The notes beneath the pieces were generated by a model that saw only the letters and a list, made by a program, of their open reading frames with translations, did no database searches and was not told where the DNA came from. From the NCBI GenBank assembly GCA_964569085.1, contig CAZMTA010000015.1, positions 27,300-91,299 of the forward strand: a stretch of 64,000 nucleotides of DNA. The letters are read 5' to 3'. Below are positions 24,306 through 31,902 of the stretch, piece after piece. This DNA is from JAJCZZ01 sp964569085 (GTDB taxonomy: Bacteria > Gemmatimonadota > Gemmatimonadetes > Longimicrobiales > Gaopeijiaceae). The stretch's first letter is position 1, and the number at the start of each line of letters is the position of its first letter. The translations under genes and the position numbers were made by a program.

Positions 24306-25487
24306 ATGACATCCCCGCCCGACGACAGCCGCGACGTCCGCAGGCTCGGTCCCTGGAGCCCCTTCTCCGTGGACGACCTCGTGCTGCGGGCCCCCGACAT
24401 CGCCCGGGAGTGGTCCGCGTCCGACGGGGAGGACCGGCCCGAGGCGCTCTCCGACGAGGTGACCTGGACCCTGGTGGGGCTGGGGCGCTGGCTGAACGGC
24501 CCCGAGCCCGACGTGCCCGAGGAGCTTCGTCAGGTCTTCCGGGACCTGGCGCTCGCCTTCCGGAACCATCAGCTCGAGCTCGAGGACACGCTGGACGCCC
24601 TGGAGGAGCTCGAGGAGTTCCTGGTGGGGGAGGACGGCCACGGGGACACGGGGCATCCCGCGGTGAGCACCCGGCTGCGGCGCGCCATGCGGGCGCTCTG
24701 GACCGAGGTCATCCAGCTCCACCAGGCCTTCCTGCGCCGCCGGGACCGGGAGCGCATCCAGGCGCTGGAGAGCTTCGAGGAGGTCCTCTCCCACGAGCTG
24801 GGCAACCGCCTCGGCGCCGCCCGGACCGGGGTGGACATCCTCCAGGAGGCTCCGGAGGGCCTGTCGAACCAGCGCCGTGAGGACCTCCTCGACCTGGTGG
24901 GCGACGGCATCGACGCCGCGCTCCAGACCGTGAAGGACGTGGACACCTTCGTCCAGGCCCAGAGCTGGACCGAGGACCAGCCCCGCCCCCTGCGCGAGGT
25001 GGTGGTGGGGGTGGCCAAGGGGCTCGAGGCCGAGGCCCGGAGCCAGGGGGTCCGCCTGGAGCTGGACGTGGACGCCATCCCCGAGACCCCGGTGGACGCC
25101 GGCCGGGTCCGCCTGATCCTGGCGAACTTCCTGGTGAACGGGATCCGCTACCGGGACGCCGGGAAGGAGCGCTCCTGGGTCCGGCTGACGGGCGAGCGCG
25201 ACGGGGGCGTGGTCCGCATCGAGGTCGCGGACAACGGGATCGGCATCCCCCGGGAGGAGCAGTCCGAGATCTTCCAGTTCCACCGCCGCGGGCGGAACCA
25301 CCACGGGCGGGAGGGCTCCGGGCTGGGGCTGACCATCGCCTCGGAGGCGGTGGCCCAGCTCGGCGGGGAGGTCACGCTGGAGAGCGAGGTGGGCGTGGGC
25401 ACGACCTTCCGGGTCGCCCTCCCCACCAGCACCTCGGGCCAGGAAGCCCGACCGGCGCCGGTCGAGGCCCCGAGAGCGGCGGGGTAG
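24306..25487 (+). CDS. soluble sensor histidine kinase
   Basis: A 393-residue kinase without membrane helices. Residues 1-155 are an acidic, largely helical N-terminal region of unknown sensing role; His163 in EVLSHELGNRLGAARTG is the phosphorylation site, followed by a HATPase domain with N box (ILANFLVNGIRY), G1 (EVADNGIGIP) and G2 (REGSGLGLTI). Start ATG 24306 was preferred over 24258, which adds only an Arg-rich stretch. The gene ends ten bases from the convergent NtrC-type regulator gene, so the two very likely form a two-component pair. A cytoplasmic signal is implied. Confidence 0.9.
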   Translation: MTSPPDDSRDVRRLGPWSPFSVDDLVLRAPDIAREWSASDGEDRPEALSDEVTWTLVGLGRWLNGPEPDVPEELRQVFRDLALAFRNHQLELEDTLDALEELEEFLVGEDGHGDTGHPAVSTRLRRAMRALWTEVIQLHQAFLRRRDRERIQALESFEEVLSHELGNRLGAARTGVDILQEAPEGLSNQRREDLLDLVGDGIDAALQTVKDVDTFVQAQSWTEDQPRPLREVVVGVAKGLEAEARSQGVRLELDVDAIPETPVDAGRVRLILANFLVNGIRYRDAGKERSWVRLTGERDGGVVRIEVADNGIGIPREEQSEIFQFHRRGRNHHGREGSGLGLTIASEAVAQLGGEVTLESEVGVGTTFRVALPTSTSGQEARPAPVEAPRAAG

Positions 25488-25496
25488 CCCCGGCCC

Positions 25497-26858
25497 TCAG
25501 AGGCCGTGCTTCTTCCGCCGCCGCCAGAGGGTGGTGGTGGAGATCCCCAGGACGTCGGCCGCCTCGTCCACGCTGTCGGTGGTCTCGAGCACGTGGCCGA
25601 TGTGGGCCCGCTCCACCTCCTCCAGCGACAGGAACTCGTCCTCCCCGTCCCCACCCCCGCCCGTGCGCCCGCCGCCGGGCACCGTGGAGGGGAGGAGCTC
25701 GGCGCCCACCTCCCGACCCTGCGCCAGGATCACCGCGCGCTCCACGGCGTTCTCCAGCTCCCGCACGTTCCCCGGCCACGGGTATCGGCGGAGTCGCTCC
25801 GCCGCGGCCTCCGAGAAGCCCTCGAGCTGGCGGGCGTTCTCCTCGTTGTAGAGGTGGAGGAAGAGCTCGGCCAGGGGCAGGATGTCCTCGGGCCGCTCCC
25901 GGAGGGGAGGCACCCGGATCTCGATGACGTTCAGCCGATAGTACAGGTCCTCACGGAAGAGCCCGTCCCGGACCATCTTCTCCATGTCCCGGTTGGTCGC
26001 CGTGATGAGCCGGACGTCGGAGGTGAGGGTCTCGTTGCCCCCCACCCGCTCGTACTCGCGCTCCTGGATGAAGCGGAGGAGCTGGGGCTGGATCGAGGTC
26101 GGCAGGTCCCCGATCTCGTCCAGGAAGATGGTGCCCCCTTCGGTCGTCTCGATCCGCCCCCGGTGGGCCTTCACCGCCCCGGTGAACGCCCCGCGCTCGT
26201 GGCCGAAGAGCTCGCTGCGCAGGAGGTCCTCCGACAGGGACGGGCAGCTCACGACCGAGAACGGACCGTCCGCCCGGCTGCTCCACCGGTGCATGGCCCG
26301 GGCGAGGACCCCCTTCCCCGTTCCGCTCTCGCCCTGGAGGAGGATCGTGGCCGTGCTGGGCGCGGCCCGGCGGGCCAGCTCCAGGACCTTCCGCATGTCG
26401 GCGTTGTCGCTGTCGAGCATCTCGGGGCTGGTGGCCCGCTCGGCCTCCTCCCGGAGCGCGGCCACCCGGCGCTCCCGGCGGCGCACGGCCAGAAGCTTCT
26501 CCGCCAGGATGCGGACCTCGGCGGGCTTGAAGGGCTTGGCCAGGTAGTCGGTGGCCCCGGCCCGCACCGCGTCCACCGCCGACTCGATGGAGGCGTGGGC
26601 GGTCATGAGGACGATCTTCACCCACGGCGAGCGCTTGAGGGCCTTGGGGATCAGGTCGATCCCGGAGACCCCGTCCCCGAGACGGAGGTCGAAGAACGCC
26701 ACGTCGAACAGCTCGGCGTCGAGGAGGTCCAGGGCCCGGTCCGGCTCCCCGACGGCGGTGACCCGGTGGGGCGTGTCCGCCAGGCACTGCTCCAGGGCGG
26801 TCCGCGTCACGGCCTCGTCGTCGAGGACGAGGATGTTCAGCGAGGGCTCGGCGGACAT
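25497..26858 (-). CDS. NtrC-family sigma-54-dependent response regulator
   Basis: A 453-residue activator with a receiver domain (phospho-acceptor Asp57 in VAFFDLRLGD; Lys in LAKPF), a sigma-54 AAA+ domain (Walker A GESGTGKG at 176-183, the GAFTGA loop at 223-228 that contacts sigma-54, Walker B GGTIFLDEIG) and a C-terminal Fis-type helix-turn-helix (EAADVLGISTTTLWRRRKK). ATG 26858 starts the receiver domain. Convergent with a histidine kinase, its probable partner. Two RpoN promoters, at 19395 and 26965, lie within 7.5 kb and are natural candidate targets, the second one directly divergent from this gene. Confidence 0.95.
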   Translation of the reverse strand: MSAEPSLNILVLDDEAVTRTALEQCLADTPHRVTAVGEPDRALDLLDAELFDVAFFDLRLGDGVSGIDLIPKALKRSPWVKIVLMTAHASIESAVDAVRAGATDYLAKPFKPAEVRILAEKLLAVRRRERRVAALREEAERATSPEMLDSDNADMRKVLELARRAAPSTATILLQGESGTGKGVLARAMHRWSSRADGPFSVVSCPSLSEDLLRSELFGHERGAFTGAVKAHRGRIETTEGGTIFLDEIGDLPTSIQPQLLRFIQEREYERVGGNETLTSDVRLITATNRDMEKMVRDGLFREDLYYRLNVIEIRVPPLRERPEDILPLAELFLHLYNEENARQLEGFSEAAAERLRRYPWPGNVRELENAVERAVILAQGREVGAELLPSTVPGGGRTGGGGDGEDEFLSLEEVERAHIGHVLETTDSVDEAADVLGISTTTLWRRRKKHGL

Positions 26859-26964
26859 GGGCGTCCTTTCTCGGGGGTCGAAGGAGGGTGGGCGACGATC
26901 CGCTTCCAACATCCGTGGCGTCCCGGGGAACGTCAAATGGAGTGGCGCCGGGCGGGGGCGTCCG

Positions 26965-26980
26965 TGGAACGGCTCTTGCA
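26965..26980 (+). promoter_or_regulatory. sigma-54 (RpoN) promoter upstream of dodecin
   Basis: TGGAACGGCTCTTGCA is an excellent RpoN site: GG (26966-26967) and GC (26978-26979) are ten bases apart and the TTGCA half is perfect. The predicted start near 26991 gives a leader of about 48 bases to the dodecin ATG. It lies between the divergent NtrC-type regulator and dodecin genes, where an enhancer for the regulator could also sit. Confidence 0.75.
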
Positions 26981-27038
26981 CCCGGGAGGAGCACCGCCGA
27001 TCCCCAACCACATCCGGCCTCGCCGGAAGGAGCCCCAC

Positions 27039-27242
27039 ATGTCCGTAGCCAAGGTCATCGAGATCACCGCCCGGTCCACCGAGTCCATCGAGGACGCCAT
27101 CCAGAAGGGCGTCGCCCGGGCCGGCAAGACCGTGGACAACATCCAGAGCGCCTGGATCAAGGCCACCCACGCCGAGATCGAGGACGACCGGGTGGTCGGC
27201 TATCGGGTCGACATGAAGATCACCTTCATCCTCGACGGCTGA
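27039..27242 (+). CDS. dodecin
   Basis: A 67-residue dodecin, a small flavin-binding protein that forms hollow dodecamers and stores or buffers flavins. The family pattern is complete: VIEITARSTESIEDAIQKGV, the Trp that stacks on the flavin in IQSAWIKATHAEI, and the final strand YRVDMKITFIL. A ribosome site (GGAAGGAG) lies just upstream of the ATG. It follows a strong sigma-54 promoter, and its stop shares bases with the next ATG (TGATG), so a lipoprotein gene is coupled to it. Confidence 0.95.
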   Translation: MSVAKVIEITARSTESIEDAIQKGVARAGKTVDNIQSAWIKATHAEIEDDRVVGYRVDMKITFILDG

Positions 27243-27643
27243 TGGGCAGGCGCGCTCCCCGCGTGCGCGCCCTGCCGGCGCTGGCGACGGTGGCCCTCCT
27301 GGCCGCCGCCGCGGGTGCCTGCGGCGGGGACGGCGGCGGGGCCTTCCTCCTGGCGCCCGGAGACGGGGCCGAGCGGGTGGACTCCATCGCGGTGGCCCCC
27401 CTCACCGCCCGCCTCGACGACGTGGGGCTCACCCAGCCCTTCACCGCCACCGCCTTCGACGCCTCCGGCGCCGTGGTCTCCGACGTGCAGGTCTCGTGGT
27501 CGTCCGGCGATCCCGGCGTGGCCACCGTGGACCAGAGCGGCGTCGCCACGTCGCGGGGTCCCGGCCAGGTGGACATCGTCGCGCAGGCCGGCGACGTGTC
27601 GGGCCGGGCCGTCCTCTCGGTGGCCCTGGTCAGCGAGCCCTGA
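27242..27643 (+). CDS. Ig-like (BIG2) domain lipoprotein
   Basis: A 133-residue lipoprotein. The signal (LATVALLAAAAGAC) has a lipobox with Cys followed by Gly-Gly. The mature part is one bacterial Ig-like group 2 domain, with the recurring strand pattern VSWSSGDPGVATVDQSGVATSRGPG, common in surface proteins of this type of bacterium. Its start overlaps the dodecin stop, so it is probably read from the same sigma-54 promoter, an unusual pairing. Function unknown beyond surface exposure. Confidence 0.82.
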   Translation: MGRRAPRVRALPALATVALLAAAAGACGGDGGGAFLLAPGDGAERVDSIAVAPLTARLDDVGLTQPFTATAFDASGAVVSDVQVSWSSGDPGVATVDQSGVATSRGPGQVDIVAQAGDVSGRAVLSVALVSEP

Positions 27644-27659
27644 GCCGACGCGACGCACC

Positions 27660-28202
27660 GTGACCCCATCCCGCTCCGGGCCCATGTTCGTCGTCCAGGA
27701 GCACCGGGCCTCCTCCCACCACTTCGACTTCCGGCTGGAGGTCGACGGCGTCCTCCGCTCGTGGGCGGTGCCGAAGGGGCCCTCTCCCGATCCCCGGGAG
27801 AAGCGCCTGGCCGTCCCCACCGAGGACCACCCCCTCTCCTACGCGGACTTCGAGGGCGTCATCCCCGAGGACCGGTACGGGGGCGGGAGCGTGATCGTCT
27901 GGGACGCCGGCCCCTACGAGAGCCTGAAGGACGACGGCGAGGGCGGGCGGGTCCCCCTGGGCGAGCAGCTCGACGCCGGGCACGCCACCTTCCGGCTCCA
28001 CGGGGAGAAGCTCCGGGGCGGCTGGTCGCTGACCCGCTTCCGCGACGGCTCGGAGGAGGGGGAGGACGAGGCCTGGCTCCTGGTGAAGATGGACGACGAC
28101 GAGGCCGACGCCCGGCGCAATCCCGTGAGCACCGAGCCGCGCTCCGTGCTCTCGGGGCGGACCGTGGAGGAGGTCGGGGATCCGGAGGAGGAGGGGGCGT
28201 GA
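27660..28202 (+). CDS. LigD-type 3'-phosphoesterase (PE) domain protein
   Basis: A 180-residue stand-alone phosphoesterase domain of the bacterial non-homologous end-joining protein LigD. The family motifs are clear: FVVQEHRASSHHFDFRLEVD, then SWAVPKGPS, then GVIPEDRYGGGSV. This domain trims 3' ends and removes ribonucleotides during repair. GTG 27660 is taken as the start; an internal ATG at 27684 would also leave the domain intact. The polymerase gene begins inside its stop (GTGA). No ATP-ligase domain is attached, so LigD is split here. Confidence 0.9.
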   Translation: MTPSRSGPMFVVQEHRASSHHFDFRLEVDGVLRSWAVPKGPSPDPREKRLAVPTEDHPLSYADFEGVIPEDRYGGGSVIVWDAGPYESLKDDGEGGRVPLGEQLDAGHATFRLHGEKLRGGWSLTRFRDGSEEGEDEAWLLVKMDDDEADARRNPVSTEPRSVLSGRTVEEVGDPEEEGA

Positions 28203-29110
28203 GCCCCGTCCGTCGCTACGGATCCCGGAGCGTCGAGGTCACCAGCCCCGACCGGGTCTACTACCCCGACACCGGGGTCACGAAGGAGGACGTCCTCGAC
28301 TACTACGAGGCGGTGGCCGGGCCCATGCTCCGCCACCTGGAGGGGCGCCCCGTCTCCCTCCAGCGATTCCCCGAGGGCCTCGGCGGGGAGGGCTTCTACC
28401 AGAAGGAGGTCCGGGACCACTTCCCCGACTGGATCGGCCGGGCGGAGGTGGCGCTGAAGGACGGGGGAACCCAGCCCCAGGTGGTGGTGGGAGACGTGGC
28501 CACCCTGATCTGGCTCGCCCAGCACGGGACGTTGACGTTTCACTCCTGGCTGAGTCGCACGCCGGATCTGAACCGTCCCGACCGGCTGGTCGTCGACCTG
28601 GACCCCGGGGAGGGGGGCGGCTTCGACGCCGTCCGCCGCGCCGCCCGGGACGTGCGGGCCCTCTTCGAGGCGACGGGGCTCGTCCCGTTCCTCATGGTGA
28701 CCGGCTCCCGGGGGGCCCACGTGTGGGCTCCCCTGCGCCTCGGTCCGGACTTCGACGAGGTCCGGGCCTTCGCCCGGGAGCTCACGGATCGCCTAGCCGC
28801 CGAGCACCCGGACCGCTACACCACCGAGATCCGGAAGGCCAAGCGGGGCGACCGCCTCTTCCTGGACGTGGCCCGGAACGCCTACGCCCAGACCGCCGTG
28901 GCCCCCTACTCCCTGCGGCCCCGGCCCGGGGCGCCCGTGGCCACCCCCCTGGAATGGGACGAGCTCGGCTCGCTGGAGGGGCCCCGGCGCTGGACCATTC
29001 GGTCGGTACCCCGGCGCCTCGCCCACCGGGAGGATCCGTGGAAGGGGATGGGCCGGAGCGCCGTCTCGCTGGCGCGGGCCCGGGAGCGCTGGGCGGCCCG
29101 GGAGCGCTGA
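28199..29110 (+). CDS. LigD-type polymerase (primase-like) domain protein
   Basis: A 303-residue stand-alone polymerase domain of the LigD/archaeal-primase class. The catalytic acidic motif is present in VVDLDPGEG, with the later conserved TGSRGAHVWAPL and LFLDVARNAYAQTAVAPYS segments. It fills gaps during end joining, inserting ribo- or deoxynucleotides. The GTG start overlaps the PE gene (GTGA), so they form one translation unit. A Ku protein and an ATP-dependent ligase are needed for full end joining and are not in this window. Confidence 0.92.
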   Translation: MSPVRRYGSRSVEVTSPDRVYYPDTGVTKEDVLDYYEAVAGPMLRHLEGRPVSLQRFPEGLGGEGFYQKEVRDHFPDWIGRAEVALKDGGTQPQVVVGDVATLIWLAQHGTLTFHSWLSRTPDLNRPDRLVVDLDPGEGGGFDAVRRAARDVRALFEATGLVPFLMVTGSRGAHVWAPLRLGPDFDEVRAFARELTDRLAAEHPDRYTTEIRKAKRGDRLFLDVARNAYAQTAVAPYSLRPRPGAPVATPLEWDELGSLEGPRRWTIRSVPRRLAHREDPWKGMGRSAVSLARARERWAARER

Positions 29111-29186
29111 AGGCGGCGCGGGGGTTGGGCGGCCGGCGCGCGCCGGAGGGCCCGAGCCCGAGGGCGCGACGACCTCGCTCCGCCGG

Positions 29187-30188
29187 TCAGCCTCCTCCCC
29201 CCCAGGCCTCCACGAGCTCCGTGGCGATCCACCCCATGGCCCGCTCCAGCTCCAGGAAGTCGCCCCGGTTCTGGTTGCCGTAGACCGCCACCGCCACGGG
29301 CCCGCCCTCGTAGAGGAGGAGCCCCACGTCGTTGCCCGCGTGGGGCGGCCAGTCCCCGGTCTTGTGGGCGATGCGGACCCCCCGCGGCATGGTCCGGGGA
29401 AGACGGCTCGCGTAGAGCTGCCCCGCCAGGATCCGCACCATCTCCGCCGAGTGCTCGGCCGAGGCCAGCTCCCCGGCGTGGATCGCGGCAAGGAAGCGGA
29501 CGGTCTCCCGGGGCGTGCTGCGGCCGAGCCAGACCGTGGAGTCCCCTTCGAAGTCGAAGATCACCCGGTCCGCGACGAAGGCTTCGCCCTCCTCCTCCCG
29601 GGCCCGGTCCAGGCGGCGGTCCACCGCCGCGAAGATCTCGCCGGTGGACATCCGGAAGCGGGTCTCCCGGTAGCCCAGCGAGTCCAGCATGTGGTTCACG
29701 TCGTCGAGCCCGACCTCCTCCAGCACCATGTCGGTGGCGGTGTTGTCGGAGGTCACGATCATCTGCGTGACCAGGTCCCGCACCGTGGGCCGGAGCCCGG
29801 GCGCGAACGTCTGGAGGAGGCCGCTCCCGCCCCGGACGCGATCGGGGGTCACGGTGCGTCGGGCGTCCAGATCCAGGAGGCCGGCCTCGGCGTGTTGGTA
29901 GACCCGGACCATGGCCGCCAGCTTGATCACGCTGAGGGTGTTCATCACCCGGTCCGCCCGCACGGCCACCTCCCGTCCGGTGGGGAGGTGGCGCGCATAG
30001 AGCGCGGTCTCCGCGTCCAGGCCGTCGAGGCGGGCCCGCAGGCGGGCTTCCAGCGCCCGGTCGGGCCCGTCCTGGGCGAGGCCGGGTACCGCCGAGAGGA
30101 GGAGGGCCAGCAGGGCCGACCCCACCGCCCGCGGCAAGGGACGCGGGCGACGACGGCAGGCCGGGGCGCGCAAAGGGCTTCGGAACAC
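29187..30188 (-). CDS. class A beta-lactamase-like serine hydrolase
   Basis: A 333-residue exported protein; the signal peptide ends GLAQ. The serine-hydrolase motifs are SxxK (SVIK, Ser86 and Lys89), SDN (147-149) and KTG (in IAHKTGDWPPHAGND). However, the omega-loop Glu of true class A beta-lactamases (ExxLN) is not identifiable after the SDN motif; the region reads GYRETRFRMSTGEIF. Enzymes of this extended family include penicillin-binding esterases and amidases. Antibiotic resistance should not be inferred. The gene is divergent from the hypothetical gene at 30338 and convergent with the LigD polymerase gene. Confidence 0.85.
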   Translation of the reverse strand: MFRSPLRAPACRRRPRPLPRAVGSALLALLLSAVPGLAQDGPDRALEARLRARLDGLDAETALYARHLPTGREVAVRADRVMNTLSVIKLAAMVRVYQHAEAGLLDLDARRTVTPDRVRGGSGLLQTFAPGLRPTVRDLVTQMIVTSDNTATDMVLEEVGLDDVNHMLDSLGYRETRFRMSTGEIFAAVDRRLDRAREEEGEAFVADRVIFDFEGDSTVWLGRSTPRETVRFLAAIHAGELASAEHSAEMVRILAGQLYASRLPRTMPRGVRIAHKTGDWPPHAGNDVGLLLYEGGPVAVAVYGNQNRGDFLELERAMGWIATELVEAWGGGG

Positions 30189-30337
30189 GGGACGCTCCGG
30201 AAGGAAGGGAACGGAGCCGGCAAGCTACGGGGACGTCGGCCGCCCGGCGAGGCGGAGCCGTCCGGCCGGTATCCGTGGCAGGATTATTGCTGCGAGAGCA
30301 GGCCGACGGGCTCTGCCCCTTCCTCCCCCCGAGACCC

Positions 30338-30742
30338 ATGCCGACCCAAGATCTGACCGACCTGTTCACCGAGGCGCTGGCCGTCGTGAACCGGGCACTG
30401 GCAGCCAACCGCGACCACCCCGTCTTCGGACGCGTCCTGGGCCTCGCCGAGGGCCACCTGGACGGCCACAAGGCCAACATCGTGGTCTACGAGGACGACC
30501 CCGCGGCCAAGGAGGGGTTCTTCACGGTGAAGTGGGAGGACCACGGGCTCCGCCTCCTCACGGTGGGCAAGGGCCCCCACGACACCCAGTGGAAGGTCTC
30601 CCGGGCCTACCTGCAGTCCCTTGTGGACGACCCCGAGACCTACGTGGACAACCCGGCGCGGCTGGACCTGGACTGGCTGGCCCACCGGATCCCCGACGGG
30701 GCCCGCCAGCTCTTCGAGTGGGGGACGAAGGCCCCCGAGTAG
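30338..30742 (+). CDS. hypothetical protein
   Basis: A 134-residue soluble, acidic protein, no family recognised. The N-terminal third is helical (LFTEALAVVNRALAANR); the middle has beta-strands with Trp (FFTVKWEDHGLRLLTVGKG). No signal peptide or membrane segment. The ATG at 30338 begins the region of normal codon use. It is followed by a hairpin and then the convergent cold-shock gene; no operon partner is evident. Confidence 0.72.
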   Translation: MPTQDLTDLFTEALAVVNRALAANRDHPVFGRVLGLAEGHLDGHKANIVVYEDDPAAKEGFFTVKWEDHGLRLLTVGKGPHDTQWKVSRAYLQSLVDDPETYVDNPARLDLDWLAHRIPDGARQLFEWGTKAPE

Positions 30743-30764
30743 ACCCCGCCGCCGGACACGACGA

Positions 30765-30796
30765 GGCCCCCCGCCGGACGAGACCGACGGGGGGCC
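30765..30796. terminator. hairpin between convergent genes
   Basis: GGCCCCCCG (30765-30773) pairs with CGGGGGGCC (30788-30796), with an inner CGG/CCG pair of stems across one mismatch and the loop ACGAGA. It lies between the hypothetical gene and the convergent cold-shock gene and probably terminates both; no strong T-run on either side. Confidence 0.55.
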
Positions 30797-30836
30797 GTTC
30801 GCTTCGTGACCGGGAACCGGACCGGTCGAGGAGGCG

Positions 30837-31043
30837 CTACAGCTTGACGACGTTCTCCGCCGCCGGGCCCTTCTGACCCTGGGTGACGTCGAACTCGACC
30901 CGGTCACCCTCGGACAGGCTCTTGAAGCCCTGCATCTGGATGGCGGAGTGATGGACGAAGCAGTCCTGGCTGCCGTCCTCCGGCGTGATGAAGCCGAAGC
31001 CCTTCTGGTCGTTGAACCACTTCACGGTTCCGGTCGTACGCAT
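30837..31043 (-). CDS. cold-shock protein (downstream copy)
   Basis: A 68-residue CspA-type single OB-fold protein. RNP1 (KGFGFI) and RNP2-like (CFVHHSAI) motifs are intact. It binds single-stranded RNA or DNA and melts RNA structure in the cold. The neighbour at 31227-31436 is a close duplicate (differences mainly in the loop SLSEGDRVEFD versus TLAEGAKVEFD). A conserved hairpin element lies 22 bases before the start. Both copies are on the minus strand and each has its own upstream region, so they may be separately controlled. Confidence 0.95.
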   Translation of the reverse strand: MRTTGTVKWFNDQKGFGFITPEDGSQDCFVHHSAIQMQGFKSLSEGDRVEFDVTQGQKGPAAENVVKL

Positions 31044-31064
31044 CGAACCTGCTCCTGGCTGCCT

Positions 31065-31097
31065 GCGTGGCCGAAGACCCCCACGCCGGGTGCGGGG
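31065..31097 (-). promoter_or_regulatory. conserved upstream hairpin of the downstream csp gene
   Basis: A 33-base block in which GCGTGG pairs with CCACGC around a 10-base loop. Nearly the same block, with the same stem, occurs upstream of the second csp gene (31511-31544), although the sequence between block and start codon differs. Candidate RNA thermosensor, protein-binding leader element or shared promoter part. Confidence 0.5.
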
Positions 31098-31166
31098 CCA
31101 ACGTGCCCCGAGACTGGATTTCGGAATTCGGCGGTAATAGTGGGCGCCCCGGGGTCGGCATGCAAC

Positions 31167-31202
31167 AAAAAAGACCCCCCGGCGGACGAATCCGCCGGGG
31201 GG
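31167..31202 (-). terminator. intrinsic terminator of the upstream csp gene
   Basis: A perfect 12-bp stem (31175-31186 with 31191-31202) closes a tetraloop; on the minus strand it is followed by TCTTTTTT (31174-31167). It ends the transcript from the csp gene at 31227-31436, showing that the two csp genes are separate transcription units. Confidence 0.92.
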
Positions 31203-31226
31203 CCGGGCTTTCCGAGGCGTGAGGCC

Positions 31227-31436
31227 TCAGAGGGCGACGACGTTCTCCGCCGCCGGGCCCTTCTGGCCCTGCACCACGTCGAACTCGACCTTCGCGCCCT
31301 CGGCGAGGGTCTTGAAGCCCTGCATCTGGATCGCGGAGTGGTGCACGAAGCAGTCCTGGCTGCCGTCCTCCGGCGTGATGAAGCCAAAACCCTTCTGATC
31401 GTTGAACCACTTCACGGTGCCCGTCGTACGCATCAT
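31227..31436 (-). CDS. cold-shock protein (upstream copy)
   Basis: A 69-residue CspA-type protein, a close paralogue of the 30837-31043 product, with the same RNP motifs and an identical N-terminal two-thirds (GTVKWFNDQKGFGFITPEDG). Two adjacent ATGs begin the frame; the second gives the same length as the other copy. It has a terminator immediately downstream and a long, structured upstream region (31437 to about 31600) with the same conserved hairpin as its twin, placed 75 bases from the start. Confidence 0.95.
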   Translation of the reverse strand: MMRTTGTVKWFNDQKGFGFITPEDGSQDCFVHHSAIQMQGFKTLAEGAKVEFDVVQGQKGPAAENVVAL

Positions 31437-31902
31437 CTGACTCCTGTTGCTTCGTTCTGGTCTTGTGTCGGAGTTGTTCGGATGATCCGTACGCTACCGA
31501 CTGCCGACCCGCGTGGCTGAAAAACCCCCACGCTGGGTAGGGGGCGTCGTTGCCCCTCTGTGGACATCGGGACGCCGTCGAAGACGGTCCCGATGAGGCC
31601 CACCGCATGCTGCGATGGTGCGCGGCAAAGGTGACCCTTGTCGACGTTCAGGTCAATGCCGATGAGGGGCCGGTCCCGGACCCTCCCGGGTACGCGCGTG
31701 CGAGGACCGGCCGTGGTCCGGGGCCTCGCAGGGGACCTCGCGCGCGGCCCCCGGACCCCACGGCATTTGCCCCGGAGAGGTCCGGGCCCCATCCTGCACC
31801 CCTTCGTCTCCCCCACACCCCCTTCTCCCGACCGTGGCCCACGCGCGACCGCGTCGCGTCCGCCCACGGTCCCAGCACCGCCAGCCACGCCTGGCACCGA
31901 CC
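31437..31902. other. 466-bp divergent region between csp and branched-chain aminotransferase genes
   Basis: No gene seen. On the csp side it holds the conserved hairpin block (31511-31544) and a larger hairpin at 31565-31595 (13 paired bases with a 2-base bulge, GAA loop), both likely in a long csp leader. The half nearer 31903 is GC-rich with no clear -10, riboswitch or leader peptide; the aminotransferase promoter is not obvious. Confidence 0.6.
31511..31544 (-). promoter_or_regulatory. conserved upstream hairpin of the upstream csp gene
   Basis: A 34-base block matching the block at 31065-31097 with a few substitutions. The GCGTGG/CCACGC stem is retained while the T-rich loop differs in length (11 bases). 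Conservation of the stem in two separate leaders points to a functional RNA or DNA element. Confidence 0.5.

Noticed and set aside
29187..30188. Antibiotic-resistance call for the beta-lactamase-like gene and for the erythromycin-esterase-like domain
   Set aside because: Both lack sequence evidence of drug hydrolysis and sit in chromosomal, non-mobile surroundings.
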